A stretch of 64,000 nt of DNA from assembly GCF_001742305.1 (NCBI RefSeq), contig NZ_MJAT01000001.1, positions 186,001-250,000 on the forward strand, written 5' to 3'. The notes under the pieces were generated by a model that was given only the letters and a program-made list of their open reading frames with translations, had not been told where the DNA came from and ran no database searches. The stretch comes from Desulfuribacillus stibiiarsenatis (GTDB lineage Bacteria; Bacillota; Bacilli; Desulfuribacillales; Desulfuribacillaceae). A program made the position numbers and the translations under genes. Position 1 is the stretch's first letter. Each line of letters starts with the position of its first letter. Of the stretch, positions 35,851 to 42,594 are shown piece by piece.

Positions 35851-35853
35851 AAT
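35792..35853 (+). repeat. left direct repeat (attL) of the tRNA-Ala island
   Basis: 62 bases from the tRNA D-region to just beyond CCA, repeated at 38108-38169 with one mismatch (35846 C versus T). The functional tRNA is kept on this side. Confidence 0.92.
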
Positions 35854-35859
35854 CGCAGA

Positions 35860-35890
35860 AATACGAACTTCGTTTAAGTTCGTATTTTTA
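35860..35890 (+). terminator. tRNA-Ala terminator
   Basis: AATACGAACTT / AAGTTCGTATT with a short loop and T run. Confidence 0.88.
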
Positions 35891-35920
35891 ATGTGTAGGA
35901 AAATAATTACTTTTTGAGGC

Positions 35921-36019
35921 ATGAGTGTAGACAGAGAGAAATTAAAACTCATAATCGATCAAATATCGGATCAAGATGCGTTGGAAGTATATGACTTTGT
36001 CGCAAACTGCTTTAGATGA
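35921..36019 (+). CDS. short ORF (32 aa), possible gene fragment
   Basis: Encodes a 32-residue helical peptide starting 'MSVDREKLKLIIDQISDQDALEVYDF', which resembles the N-terminal helix of small antitoxin-like or DUF2281-type proteins. The only GAGG is a single base before the ATG, too close for good initiation. Further coding-like sequence follows in another frame up to about 36065. I read it as a remnant rather than an active gene. Confidence 0.25.
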   Translation: MSVDREKLKLIIDQISDQDALEVYDFVANCFR

Positions 36020-36078
36020 ATTAGCTGGTATTCGTGCATATCCACCAGATGTCAAAGAATCTCCACCAATGATAAAGA

Positions 36079-36110
36079 ACACGATTCTCGTAACGAGGGT
36101 CGTGTTTTTT
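36079..36110 (+). terminator. terminator of the ACACGATTCTC family
   Basis: AACACGATTCTCG pairs with CGAGGGTCGTGTT (two G.U pairs), then TTTTTT. Similar hairpins occur at 38177 and 43485. Confidence 0.85.
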
Positions 36111-36186
36111 GCAATAAATCAAAAAAGTAGTTAAAAATTTTAACTCGACAAAAAAAGACAAAATTCGGGCAAGGAATTATTGGTAG

Positions 36187-36195
36187 TTTGTCGAA
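36187..36195 (+). promoter_or_regulatory. Spo0A-box-like sequence
   Basis: TTTGTCGAA matches the 0A-box consensus TTTGTCRAA. An inverted copy with one mismatch lies at 36144-36152. About two exact matches are expected by chance in a window this size, so the evidence is weak. Confidence 0.25.
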
Positions 36196-36256
36196 TGAGG
36201 TAAGATAATAATCAAATTTACTATAAATGGTTAATTTAGTGTGGGAGGGTGGTAAT

Positions 36257-36895
36257 GTGAAAAAAGAAATAATAATTTTAACAAAATCAATAAAAAGAAA
36301 TGAGTACTGTGTTGCGGGAATAGAAGTATCAACAGGAGAATGGATTAGAATTGTGTCAAATGATAGATCTTCTGAATATGCAATACTAAAGAAGCATATG
36401 AATTATGCAGATGGAACAGAAGCAGATATATTTGATGTTGTTGAAGTAGATTTCATTAAACCAGTAGGTACTGACATTCAGCCAGAAAACTGGTTACTCA
36501 ATGATGCAATTAAATGGGTAAAACGCAGGAAATCTAATGTAAGTGAGATACTACAGTTGCATCCATTTGATACACCAAGCTATATTTTTTATAATACGTC
36601 TAATGCAATTACAAAAAGAGAAATTGATTTAAATAACCATCGCTCTTTGCTGTTGGTAAAAGTTTCGAATGCATCTGTGTTTATAAAGACTTATGAGCGC
36701 AAAAGATACAGTATATGCTTCTCATATAATGGAAATAGTTATAAATTTATCTCAATCACAGATATACCGATTCGTAGTAAATTTAATAACAAAATCGATG
36801 GTTTTTATAATCTTGGTGATAATATTTCTGTAGTTTTTAGCCTTGCGGATGAATACAAAGGTCAATATTATAAAATTGCTGCACAAATTTTATAA
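36257..36895 (+). CDS. dual-OB-domain-like protein
   Basis: 213 residues, cytoplasmic. The opening 'EIIILTKSIKRNEYCVAGIEVSTGEWIRIVSND' followed by 'DIFDVVEVDFIKPV' is the pattern I associate with the dual-OB (DuOB) domain family; the second half 'RSLLLVKVSNASVFIKTYERKRYSICFSYNGNSYKFISITD' fits a second beta barrel. The domain is thought to bind nucleic acid and is often found with DUF488 genes, as here. A GTG start at 36257 follows GGGAGG by 8 bases; the ATG at 36227 lies before that site. It is the first gene of the tRNA-Ala island. Confidence 0.7.
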   Translation: MKKEIIILTKSIKRNEYCVAGIEVSTGEWIRIVSNDRSSEYAILKKHMNYADGTEADIFDVVEVDFIKPVGTDIQPENWLLNDAIKWVKRRKSNVSEILQLHPFDTPSYIFYNTSNAITKREIDLNNHRSLLLVKVSNASVFIKTYERKRYSICFSYNGNSYKFISITDIPIRSKFNNKIDGFYNLGDNISVVFSLADEYKGQYYKIAAQIL

Positions 36896-36941
36896 TATTG
36901 ATTTATCAGATTACATAAGTTGAACCTCAGGAGGATATTTG

Positions 36942-37007
36942 TTGGGATTAAAGTGCGTTTTCATATATAATAATCCTAAGAATAACTTAAAGGGGATTTT
37001 AAATTGA
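36942..37007 (+). CDS. possible 21-residue leader peptide before the first DUF488 gene
   Basis: A perfect AGGAGG (36929-36934) lies 7 bases before TTG at 36942. The frame encodes 21 residues and ends with TGA at 37005-37007, overlapping the TTG start of the DUF488 gene (37004). Such an overlap would couple translation. It might instead be a chance site, or mark an old start. Confidence 0.35.
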   Translation: MGLKCVFIYNNPKNNLKGILN

Positions 37008-37636
37008 AAAAGCTTTATACTATAGGTCATTCTACTCATTCAAACGAATATTTTTTAACGTTATTAAAACAAAATCAAATAAATTGTGTCATTGATGTTA
37101 GAAGTATGCCTTATTCAAAATATGCGTCTCAATATAACAGAGACGAACTTAAGAAATATTTAAAGAACAATGGATTATTTTATATATTTATGGGTAAGGA
37201 ATTTGGTGCACGTCAAACAGATAAATCGCTGTTTTCAAGTGACGGTTACGTAGATTTTGAAAAAGTAATTAAAACTCCTTCATTTAAAAATGGAATGGAC
37301 AGGGTTTATGATGGATTACAAAAAGGGTTTAATATAGCTTTTATGTGTGCAGAAAAAGACCCAATGGATTGTCATAGAAATATTCTTGTAGCTAGAGCGT
37401 TTTATGTGCAAAATTGTCAAGTTGTTAACATTCTTAATGATGGAAGACTGGAGACTCAAGAAGAAGTTTATCAGAGGCTTTTAGATTATTATTTTCCCAC
37501 TAGAGAACAAAGAACAATTATGGATTTTTTAGATGGGGAAAAATCAGAAAATGAATTAATACAAGAAGCATTACGCTTAAGAAATAAAAAGATTGCTTAT
37601 AGCGAAGATGAGAGCGAGGCGGTGCCGTTAATATGA
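37004..37636 (+). CDS. DUF488 protein, long form
   Basis: 210 residues. DUF488 hallmarks are present: 'TIGHSTHSNEYFLTLL' at the N-terminus, 'VIDVRSMPYSKY' (31-40), 'GKEFGAR' (64-70) and the conserved Cys115-x7-Cys123-His-Arg ('CAEKDPMDCHR'). A 45-residue acidic C-terminal extension follows. DUF488 proteins have been linked to the rhodanese-like fold and to nucleic-acid-related conflict systems, but the reaction is unknown. TTG start at 37004 with GGGG upstream. It overlaps the next DUF488 gene by four bases (ATGA). Confidence 0.88.
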   Translation: MKKLYTIGHSTHSNEYFLTLLKQNQINCVIDVRSMPYSKYASQYNRDELKKYLKNNGLFYIFMGKEFGARQTDKSLFSSDGYVDFEKVIKTPSFKNGMDRVYDGLQKGFNIAFMCAEKDPMDCHRNILVARAFYVQNCQVVNILNDGRLETQEEVYQRLLDYYFPTREQRTIMDFLDGEKSENELIQEALRLRNKKIAYSEDESEAVPLI

Positions 37637-38079
37637 AGCTATTTACCATAGGTTTTACAAAGAAGCCTGCCAGTACATTTTTTGATTTGCTAAAAAACAA
37701 TAATGTAAAGACGGTAATAGATATTAGACTTAATAATTATTCTCAGTTAGCGGGATTTGCAAAAGGGAACGATCTGAAATATTTTTTGAAAGAAATTTGT
37801 AATATTGATTATACTCACAACATTGATTTAGCACCAACAAAGGAAATATTAGATAATTATAAGACAAAGAAAATAATCTGGTCAGAATATGTAGATCAAT
37901 TTACTGATCTTTTAGAAAACCGATATATGGCTGAGTATATCTCAAAAAATATTAGTGAATTTGAAAACGCGTGTTTGCTTTGTAGTGAACTGAAACCAGA
38001 CAAATGTCATCGGAGCTTAGTAGCTGAATATATAAAAAAAAGTTATCAAGAATCAAATTTCGAAATTAAACATTTATAA
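37633..38079 (+). CDS. DUF488 protein, short form
   Basis: 148 residues, a different DUF488 subtype from its upstream neighbour. It has 'TIGFTKKPASTFFDLL', 'VIDIRLNNYSQLAGFAKGNDLKYFL' (29-53), 'LAPTKEILDNY' (66-76) and Cys117-x7-Cys125-His-Arg ('CSELKPDKCHR'). The NYSQLAGF and LAPTK segments are typical of the short single-domain members. The ATGA overlap with the preceding gene indicates one operon, so the two paralogues probably work together with the dual-OB protein. It ends 29 bases before the right direct repeat. Confidence 0.9.
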   Translation: MKLFTIGFTKKPASTFFDLLKNNNVKTVIDIRLNNYSQLAGFAKGNDLKYFLKEICNIDYTHNIDLAPTKEILDNYKTKKIIWSEYVDQFTDLLENRYMAEYISKNISEFENACLLCSELKPDKCHRSLVAEYIKKSYQESNFEIKHL

Positions 38080-38107
38080 AAATAAGGGTAGTGAAACTAA
38101 CTCTAAC

Positions 38108-38169
38108 GGGAGAGCGCTTGGCTGGCAGCCAAGAGGTCAGGGGTTCGAGCCCCCTAGGCTCTACCAAAT
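38108..38169 (+). repeat. right direct repeat (attR) of the tRNA-Ala island
   Basis: A 62-base copy of the 3' part of tRNA-Ala(GGC) with one mismatch in the acceptor stem. It lacks the 5' acceptor strand and so is not a tRNA gene. It ends the 2.3-kb island. Confidence 0.92.
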
Positions 38170-38176
38170 ACAATAA

Positions 38177-38213
38177 AAACACGGTTCTCAAATTAAGAGG
38201 ATCGTGTTTTTTT
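38177..38213 (+). terminator. terminator of the ACACGATTCTC family
   Basis: AAACACGGTTCTC pairs with GAGGATCGTGTTT and is followed by TTTTT. It probably was the original terminator behind tRNA-Ala before the insertion. Confidence 0.8.
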
Positions 38214-38234
38214 AGATATTGAGAAAAGACATTT

Positions 38235-38432
38235 CTAATCTTTTTGAGGGTCAAGATTTTCAGAGTTGTTTAAAATTTGAATCGTATTTTTATTCTCTAT
38301 GTTGATAGGTGAAAAAGTTTGTAATTTTTCTTTAGAGTATCTCTTTCTAAAGTACCATATCAAAAGATATATTCCTGCGATAATTTCCCAAGGATTTGGG
38401 CTTCTTAAAATATCATTACTTAAGCGACTCAT
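38235..38432 (-). CDS. small hypothetical membrane protein
   Basis: 65 residues with one possible membrane helix ('PWEIIAGIYLLIWYF') followed by a basic stretch and a polar tail. GGAAG lies 4 bases before the ATG, a modest site. No family is recognised. It lies just outside the tRNA-Ala island. Confidence 0.35.
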   Translation of the reverse strand: MSRLSNDILRSPNPWEIIAGIYLLIWYFRKRYSKEKLQTFSPINIENKNTIQILNNSENLDPQKD

Positions 38433-38877
38433 TAGACTTCCTATTAGTATTACTATGCTTACAATGTGAAAATTTACAAATGCTAACCAGAGCCAGCTTA
38501 CTAATATATTGATAATCTGGATAAATGCTAAGAAATGCTAAGAAATGCCTCATATAAACACCTCAATTGTTTATTATTAGCAATTACCTATTCTAGATTA
38601 ATTATTCATTTTTATATATTGTATGTGCTGAAAAATAGCAGTTAGAAATCAAATTAACCAAAAGACTGTTTTTCATATGTGGTGGGATGTAATTTTTTAT
38701 GATTTATTTATATATTTAAGTATTTCTAATTCAAGATATTGCATGAAAAGTAGTAAGGATCATATTTTAATTAAAACAAATAGAACTATATAATGCCATG
38801 CGGTCAAGTTCGCATGGCATCAGCCTTTTATCCTCGATTTTCCCATCATACTCATAGATGAATTGAGACTTTTTCAG
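38433..38877. other. 445-base region without recognisable gene
   Basis: AT-rich. It holds a short tandem repeat of AAATGCTAAG (38525-38550) and a hairpin ATGCCATGCG/CGCATGGCAT (38793-38820) that may be a terminator remnant for the leftward methyltransferase gene. Nothing else was recognised. Confidence 0.6.
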
Positions 38878-39480
38878 TTACTCCCCTTTTTTCACTGCTA
38901 AAATAGTATAGATAGCATCATTAATTTTAGTCTTCTTCACAATTGTAAAACCAGTTGATGTCAATGCTTTTTCAAGATCCTTTGAGCCAATACGAATGGA
39001 CATTGGTGGTCCTTCTACTATTAAGTCGTCCTTTTCGTACTCCAGACATAACAAGTGCCCCTCTATTTCTAGAACCTCAAATATATTTGAAAGTGCTTTA
39101 GTAAGAGAACTCACTTCGTGGAGTATTAAGGATGCCATAGCAAAATCAACACTATCATTATTAATACTTAAGTTTTCAATATATTCTGGAACAAGCTCAA
39201 TATTAGTAAGTCCTTTTTCTTTAGCCTTTTCCTCTATAAAGCTGAGCATACGTCTATCAGGATCCATAGCGTATACTTTGCTAGATGTGCTTTCTGCCAT
39301 GGGAATTGTAAAAAAGCCTGAGCCGGCACCGACATCGAGTAAAGTATGATTTTGTTGAATTGGCATCTGGCTAATAAGTGCTTCAGGTGGTATGAGGCGC
39401 TCCCGTTGCTTGCTTTCTAAAAAGGCAATTTTGTTTTTAAATATTTGATCCAGTTGGTTGTAATGATGCATGTGATTCAT
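38878..39480 (-). CDS. class I SAM-dependent methyltransferase
   Basis: 200 residues. The SAM-binding motif I is 'HTLLDVGAGSGFFTIPMAE', with acidic loop 'VYAMDPDRRML' and motif 'SVDFAMASLILHEVSS'. It is a Methyltransf_11/25-like enzyme of the arsenite or small-molecule type; no arsenite-type cysteines are seen, so the substrate is open. GGAGG precedes the ATG by 7 bases. Its upstream region contains a 21-base site (39505-39525) that closely matches one before the neighbouring Rrf2 gene, so Rrf2 probably controls it. Confidence 0.88.
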   Translation of the reverse strand: MNHMHHYNQLDQIFKNKIAFLESKQRERLIPPEALISQMPIQQNHTLLDVGAGSGFFTIPMAESTSSKVYAMDPDRRMLSFIEEKAKEKGLTNIELVPEYIENLSINNDSVDFAMASLILHEVSSLTKALSNIFEVLEIEGHLLCLEYEKDDLIVEGPPMSIRIGSKDLEKALTSTGFTIVKKTKINDAIYTILAVKKGE

Positions 39481-39504
39481 AATAATACCTCCTATAAAAT
39501 ATAA

Positions 39505-39525
39505 TGCAGACTGTAAATATCTATA
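39505..39525. promoter_or_regulatory. shared dyad, probable Rrf2 operator 1
   Basis: On the minus strand the site reads TATAGA-N9-TCTGCA, with ACAGTCTG conserved relative to 39986-40006. It lies about 25 bases before the methyltransferase start. Confidence 0.55.
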
Positions 39526-39533
39526 ATTAAGCT

Positions 39534-39580
39534 AAAAAAATGAGCAGACACAACTGCTTATATTTCAAGCTCATTTTTTT
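39534..39580. terminator. terminator of the Rrf2 gene
   Basis: AAAAAAATGAGC and GCTCATTTTTTT flank a long loop with T runs on both strands. It overlaps the last codons of the Rrf2 gene. Confidence 0.7.
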
Positions 39581-39959
39581 ACACAATGTCATAAATACGT
39601 TTTTCTTTAAGCTGATTCACCATTTTCTCTTCGGCGTCTCTCATGACCATTTCTATTTGACAAGTGCGATTATCGCCCATTTCACAAGTGAAAAGCGCTC
39701 CGCTACCTTCAATGGCTTGGATTACGTCATAAAAGCTTATTTCAGTCTTAGGTTTCCTAAGACTATAACCTCCATTTACTCCTGGTGTAGACTGAATAAG
39801 GTCAGCTTTGACTAATTGAGTTAGTATCTTGGACAGGTAGGTAGGTGATATATTCATGTGATTAGCTAACGGCTGAAGACTTAAATTGTCTTTTCCTTCT
39901 TGCTTAACGAAATAGGCCATTATATGCAAGGCATAATTCGTTGCTTTCGTATACTTCAT
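39579..39959 (-). CDS. Rrf2-family transcriptional regulator
   Basis: 126 residues. The winged helix is typical: 'MKYTKATNYALHIMAYFVKQ', 'LANHMNISPTYLSKILTQLVKADLIQSTPGVNGGYSLRK' and 'ISFYDVIQAIEGSG'. Only two cysteines (CEMGDNRTC) occupy the Fe-S loop, where NsrR and IscR have three, so a classical cluster is uncertain. ATG at 39959 is preferred over the longer frame because GAGGG precedes it. It shares a promoter-proximal dyad with the downstream methyltransferase gene. Confidence 0.9.
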   Translation of the reverse strand: MKYTKATNYALHIMAYFVKQEGKDNLSLQPLANHMNISPTYLSKILTQLVKADLIQSTPGVNGGYSLRKPKTEISFYDVIQAIEGSGALFTCEMGDNRTCQIEMVMRDAEEKMVNQLKEKRIYDIV

Positions 39960-39985
39960 AGTTGCCCTCGCCCTCAAGAAGATAA

Positions 39986-40006
39986 CACAGACTGTATTTA
40001 TCTATG
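39986..40006. promoter_or_regulatory. shared dyad, probable Rrf2 operator 2
   Basis: On the minus strand CATAGA-N9-TCTGTG is a near-perfect dyad. It matches the methyltransferase upstream site at most positions. It is located 27-47 bases before the Rrf2 start codon. The remaining 295 bases up to the NfeD gene contain no convincing gene. Confidence 0.55.
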
Positions 40007-40302
40007 ATTATACAATGTAGGTTTTACTATGTCAATAAGATAATGCCTTTAGATAATTTCCCCTCAGTAAAAGGTACGCATGGCCCATATCATTGAGAAA
40101 CGTGGATGATCTTTCGGTTTTCGGTGAAGGATGGCTGGTTTATATTTCAAGGCAACTGATAAACGAAACTATTTTACAAATTATGAAAATATTTGATAAA
40201 GAAAGGGTAATAGAATCAATACGTCGAATATCCTTAAATAGAATAGAATTTTGCAAGTTTATACCAGGATCGAATACTGTAATTACTGGGGGTGCATAGA
40301 AA

Positions 40303-40728
40303 TTGTTTTCAGAGTGGATATGGCTAGGGATTACTATTTTATTCATTATTCTTGAAGTTGCCGTTACAAGTTTTTTGTTTATTTGGTTTGCAATAGGGGC
40401 GCTTGCTGCTTTCTTATTTAGCTTTTTTATTGATAATATGTGGATTCAAATAACGATATTTGTTGTCGTATCTACTGTTGCTATTTTTGTTACAAAACCC
40501 TATGTCAAAAAATTAAAGGTTGGTAATGTAAAGACAAACGTCGAAGGGCTTACTGGGCAGGAGTGCCTTGTTATCGAGACAATTGATAACTCGTTAGATC
40601 TAGGCAGGGTAAAACTAAGGGATGTTGATTGGAGAGCTGTATCGATTCGTGATGAAATTATTGAAAGCGGAGTTCGTGTTGTAATAGAGGAAGTCGAGGG
40701 GAATGTTTTAAAAGTTCGAAAAAAATAA
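40303..40728 (+). CDS. NfeD-like membrane protein
   Basis: 141 residues. Two to three membrane helices ('ITILFIILEVAVTSFLFIWFAIGALAAFLFSFF', 'WIQITIFVVVSTVAIFV') are followed by an OB-fold tail ('NVEGLTGQECLVIETIDNSLDLGRVKLRDVDWRAVS...G..VVIEEVEGNVLKVRKK'), the standard short NfeD architecture. TTG start at 40303 with GGGGGTG upstream. It precedes an SPFH gene by 19 bases. NfeD and SPFH proteins act together in membrane microdomains. Confidence 0.93.
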   Translation: MFSEWIWLGITILFIILEVAVTSFLFIWFAIGALAAFLFSFFIDNMWIQITIFVVVSTVAIFVTKPYVKKLKVGNVKTNVEGLTGQECLVIETIDNSLDLGRVKLRDVDWRAVSIRDEIIESGVRVVIEEVEGNVLKVRKK

Positions 40729-40747
40729 ACGATTGAGGGGAATCTGG

Positions 40748-41668
40748 ATGGAAATACTATTAATTGTAATTTTGGTGTTTATTGTTATAACTGTGTCTAA
40801 TGTTCGTATTGTTCCGCAAGCGAAATCCTATGTTATTGAAAGGCTAGGCGGCTATCATTCCACATGGGGAGTTGGCATTCATATTAAGATACCGCTAATT
40901 GATAGAATTGCCAATAAAGTATCACTAAAAGAACAAGCGATTGATTTTGCTCCACAGCCTGTAATTACTAGAGATAATGTAACGATGCAGATTGATACGG
41001 TAATTTTCTTTCAAATTACTGACCCAAAAGCGTATACATATGGAGTCGATAATCCAATTCGTGCACTAGAGAACTTATCTGCTACGACATTGCGTAATAT
41101 TATTGGTGATATGGAATTAGATAGCACATTGACATCTAGGGATACTGTAAATGTAAAGATGAGAGCAATTTTGGACGATGCAACAAATCCATGGGGAATT
41201 AAAATCAATCGAGTAGAGCTGAAGAATATTATTCCTCCGCAAGAGATCCAAAAGGCTATGGAAAGACAAATGAAAGCTGAGCGAGAGCGCAGGGAGAAAA
41301 TCATTCAAGCAGAAGGTGAGAAAATGTCGCTTGTATTAGTTGCGGAAGGCCAAAGAGCAGCAATGATTCTCGATGCCGAAGGTAAAAAGCTTTCTATGAT
41401 TTTGGATGCGGAAGGAAAAAAGGAAGCAGCTATTCGTGAAGCTGAAGGGGAAGCACAGGCAATTTTAACCGTTCAAGAGGCTACAGCTAAAGGGTTACAA
41501 ATGATTAAAAATGTGCAAGCAGATGAAAGTTTATTAAGACTTAAGAGTCTTGAAACCTTTGCTGCTGTTGCAGATGGTCAGGCGACGAAGATTATCATAC
41601 CTTCTGAAATTCAAAACATGGCTGGATTACTGACGAGTCTTACTGAGGTAGCTAAAGATAAAAAATAG
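40748..41668 (+). CDS. SPFH/stomatin-like (paraslipin) protein
   Basis: 306 residues. One N-terminal membrane helix ('EILLIVILVFIVITVSN') is followed by an SPFH domain: 'RIVPQAKSYVIERLGGYHSTW', 'DNVTMQIDTVIFFQITDPKAYTYGVDNP' and 'WGIKINRVELKNIIPPQEIQKAME'. A coiled coil with repeated 'DAEGKK' units ends the protein. These proteins form large membrane-bound rings and recruit proteases or NfeD partners. ATG at 40748 follows GAGGGG. Co-transcribed with the NfeD gene and ended by a strong terminator. Confidence 0.96.
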   Translation: MEILLIVILVFIVITVSNVRIVPQAKSYVIERLGGYHSTWGVGIHIKIPLIDRIANKVSLKEQAIDFAPQPVITRDNVTMQIDTVIFFQITDPKAYTYGVDNPIRALENLSATTLRNIIGDMELDSTLTSRDTVNVKMRAILDDATNPWGIKINRVELKNIIPPQEIQKAMERQMKAERERREKIIQAEGEKMSLVLVAEGQRAAMILDAEGKKLSMILDAEGKKEAAIREAEGEAQAILTVQEATAKGLQMIKNVQADESLLRLKSLETFAAVADGQATKIIIPSEIQNMAGLLTSLTEVAKDKK

Positions 41669-41694
41669 TTTGTTTATTTACACAGAAGACGAAA

Positions 41695-41735
41695 GGAAAG
41701 CCATGTTCTTTTATGGAACATGGCTTTCCTTTTTA
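41695..41735. terminator. terminator
   Basis: GGAAAGCCATGTTC / GAACATGGCTTTCC, 14-bp perfect stem, followed by TTTTT. Confidence 0.92.
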
Positions 41736-41894
41736 TTCATAATTTGACTTTTCATCAATCAAAACGCCTTTTTCATTTACTTCTTGTAATACGTGGATTT
41801 GGTTTTCTTTGCAATCAATCATACCACCCGAGTATCCAAAAGGAGTAGACTGAATACCACAGCTTGGACTACCATCAATCCCAACGATCGCTTC
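41733..41894 (-). pseudogene. TudS/DUF523-like fragment
   Basis: 53 codons read leftward, opened by an in-frame stop (41895-41897) rather than a start codon. The sequence 'AIVGIDGSPSCGIQSTPFGYSGG' matches the Cys-containing SPSCG loop of TudS/CD3072-type desulfidase proteins. Only the C-terminal part is present, so it is a remnant. The 300 bases to its right contain nothing recognisable. Confidence 0.6.
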
Positions 41895-42191
41895 TTACTT
41901 ATCTTCATTCTCGTTCATCCTTATCAAGTGAGATGTTGAATGATTTTCATGCATGATTGTTATTTTTTGTGCGTATTTAATGCATTTTTGATAAAAGATA
42001 AATTATAAATGTCGTTAAATGGATACGTTACTATTCGTGCAACTTATACTGTTATAACTAATATTTACAAGTCAAGAGGAAATAGTAAGTTCATTAAAAG
42101 CATTGATTTATTGGTCAAATACATAAAAAGAGTTTAATATATGTCTCAAAGGTATATAAATACAGGGCTAATTCTAAAAGGAGGGGTTTAT

Positions 42192-42575
42192 GTGTTAAAA
42201 CTAATAATTGAAGCGGATTGCGGTAATTCCCCGGAAAAAGTGTTCCTTAAAGAATTTAATATTGCATTTGCAAAGGGTGATAGTAGCTTTATCATTGATA
42301 ATGTTAGTGAAGATATAACATGGAACTTTATTGGAAATATGCTGATTCAAGGGAAGGACGAACTTGCGAAAGCATTTGAGGACATGAAAAACGATATAAT
42401 AGAGGAATTCACTATAAATAGTATTATTGCCGATGGAACAGAAGGGGCTGTAAATGGTTTGTTGAAAATGGAAGATGGAAGAATCATTGCTTTCTGTGAC
42501 ATTTACAAGTTTTGCAGTGCTAAAGGTTCTTGTATAAAATCAATTACATCCTATGTAATTGAAATAAAAGAGTAA
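42192..42575 (+). CDS. NTF2-like (SnoaL-type) protein
   Basis: 127 residues. The pattern 'FLKEFNIAFAKGDSSFIIDNVSEDITWNFIGNMLIQGKDELAKAFEDM', then 'EFTINSIIADGTEGAVNGLLKMEDGRIIAFCDIYKFCSAKGSCIKSITSYVIEI', fits a cone-shaped NTF2-like domain as found in small isomerases and sigma-factor-associated domains. No catalytic role can be assigned. A GTG start at 42192 follows AAAGGAGGGG; the longer frame contains that site. It lies 19 bases before a VOC gene, probably one operon. Confidence 0.75.
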   Translation: MLKLIIEADCGNSPEKVFLKEFNIAFAKGDSSFIIDNVSEDITWNFIGNMLIQGKDELAKAFEDMKNDIIEEFTINSIIADGTEGAVNGLLKMEDGRIIAFCDIYKFCSAKGSCIKSITSYVIEIKE

Positions 42576-42594
42576 ACAGAAGGGGGTAAATATT

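Noticed and set aside
38066-38254. Leftward ORF containing 'VEPRGLEPLTSWLPAKRSP'
   Set aside because: This is the antisense of the tRNA-Ala fragment; peptides of this type are a well-known false annotation over tRNA genes.
38525-38550. Short tandem repeat AAATGCTAAG as a CRISPR or iteron array
   Set aside because: Only two to three adjoining 10-base units without spacers; no CRISPR array or cas gene is present in the window.
40093-40299. 68-residue ORF before the NfeD gene
   Set aside because: TTG start without a ribosome site and no family resemblance; probably chance.
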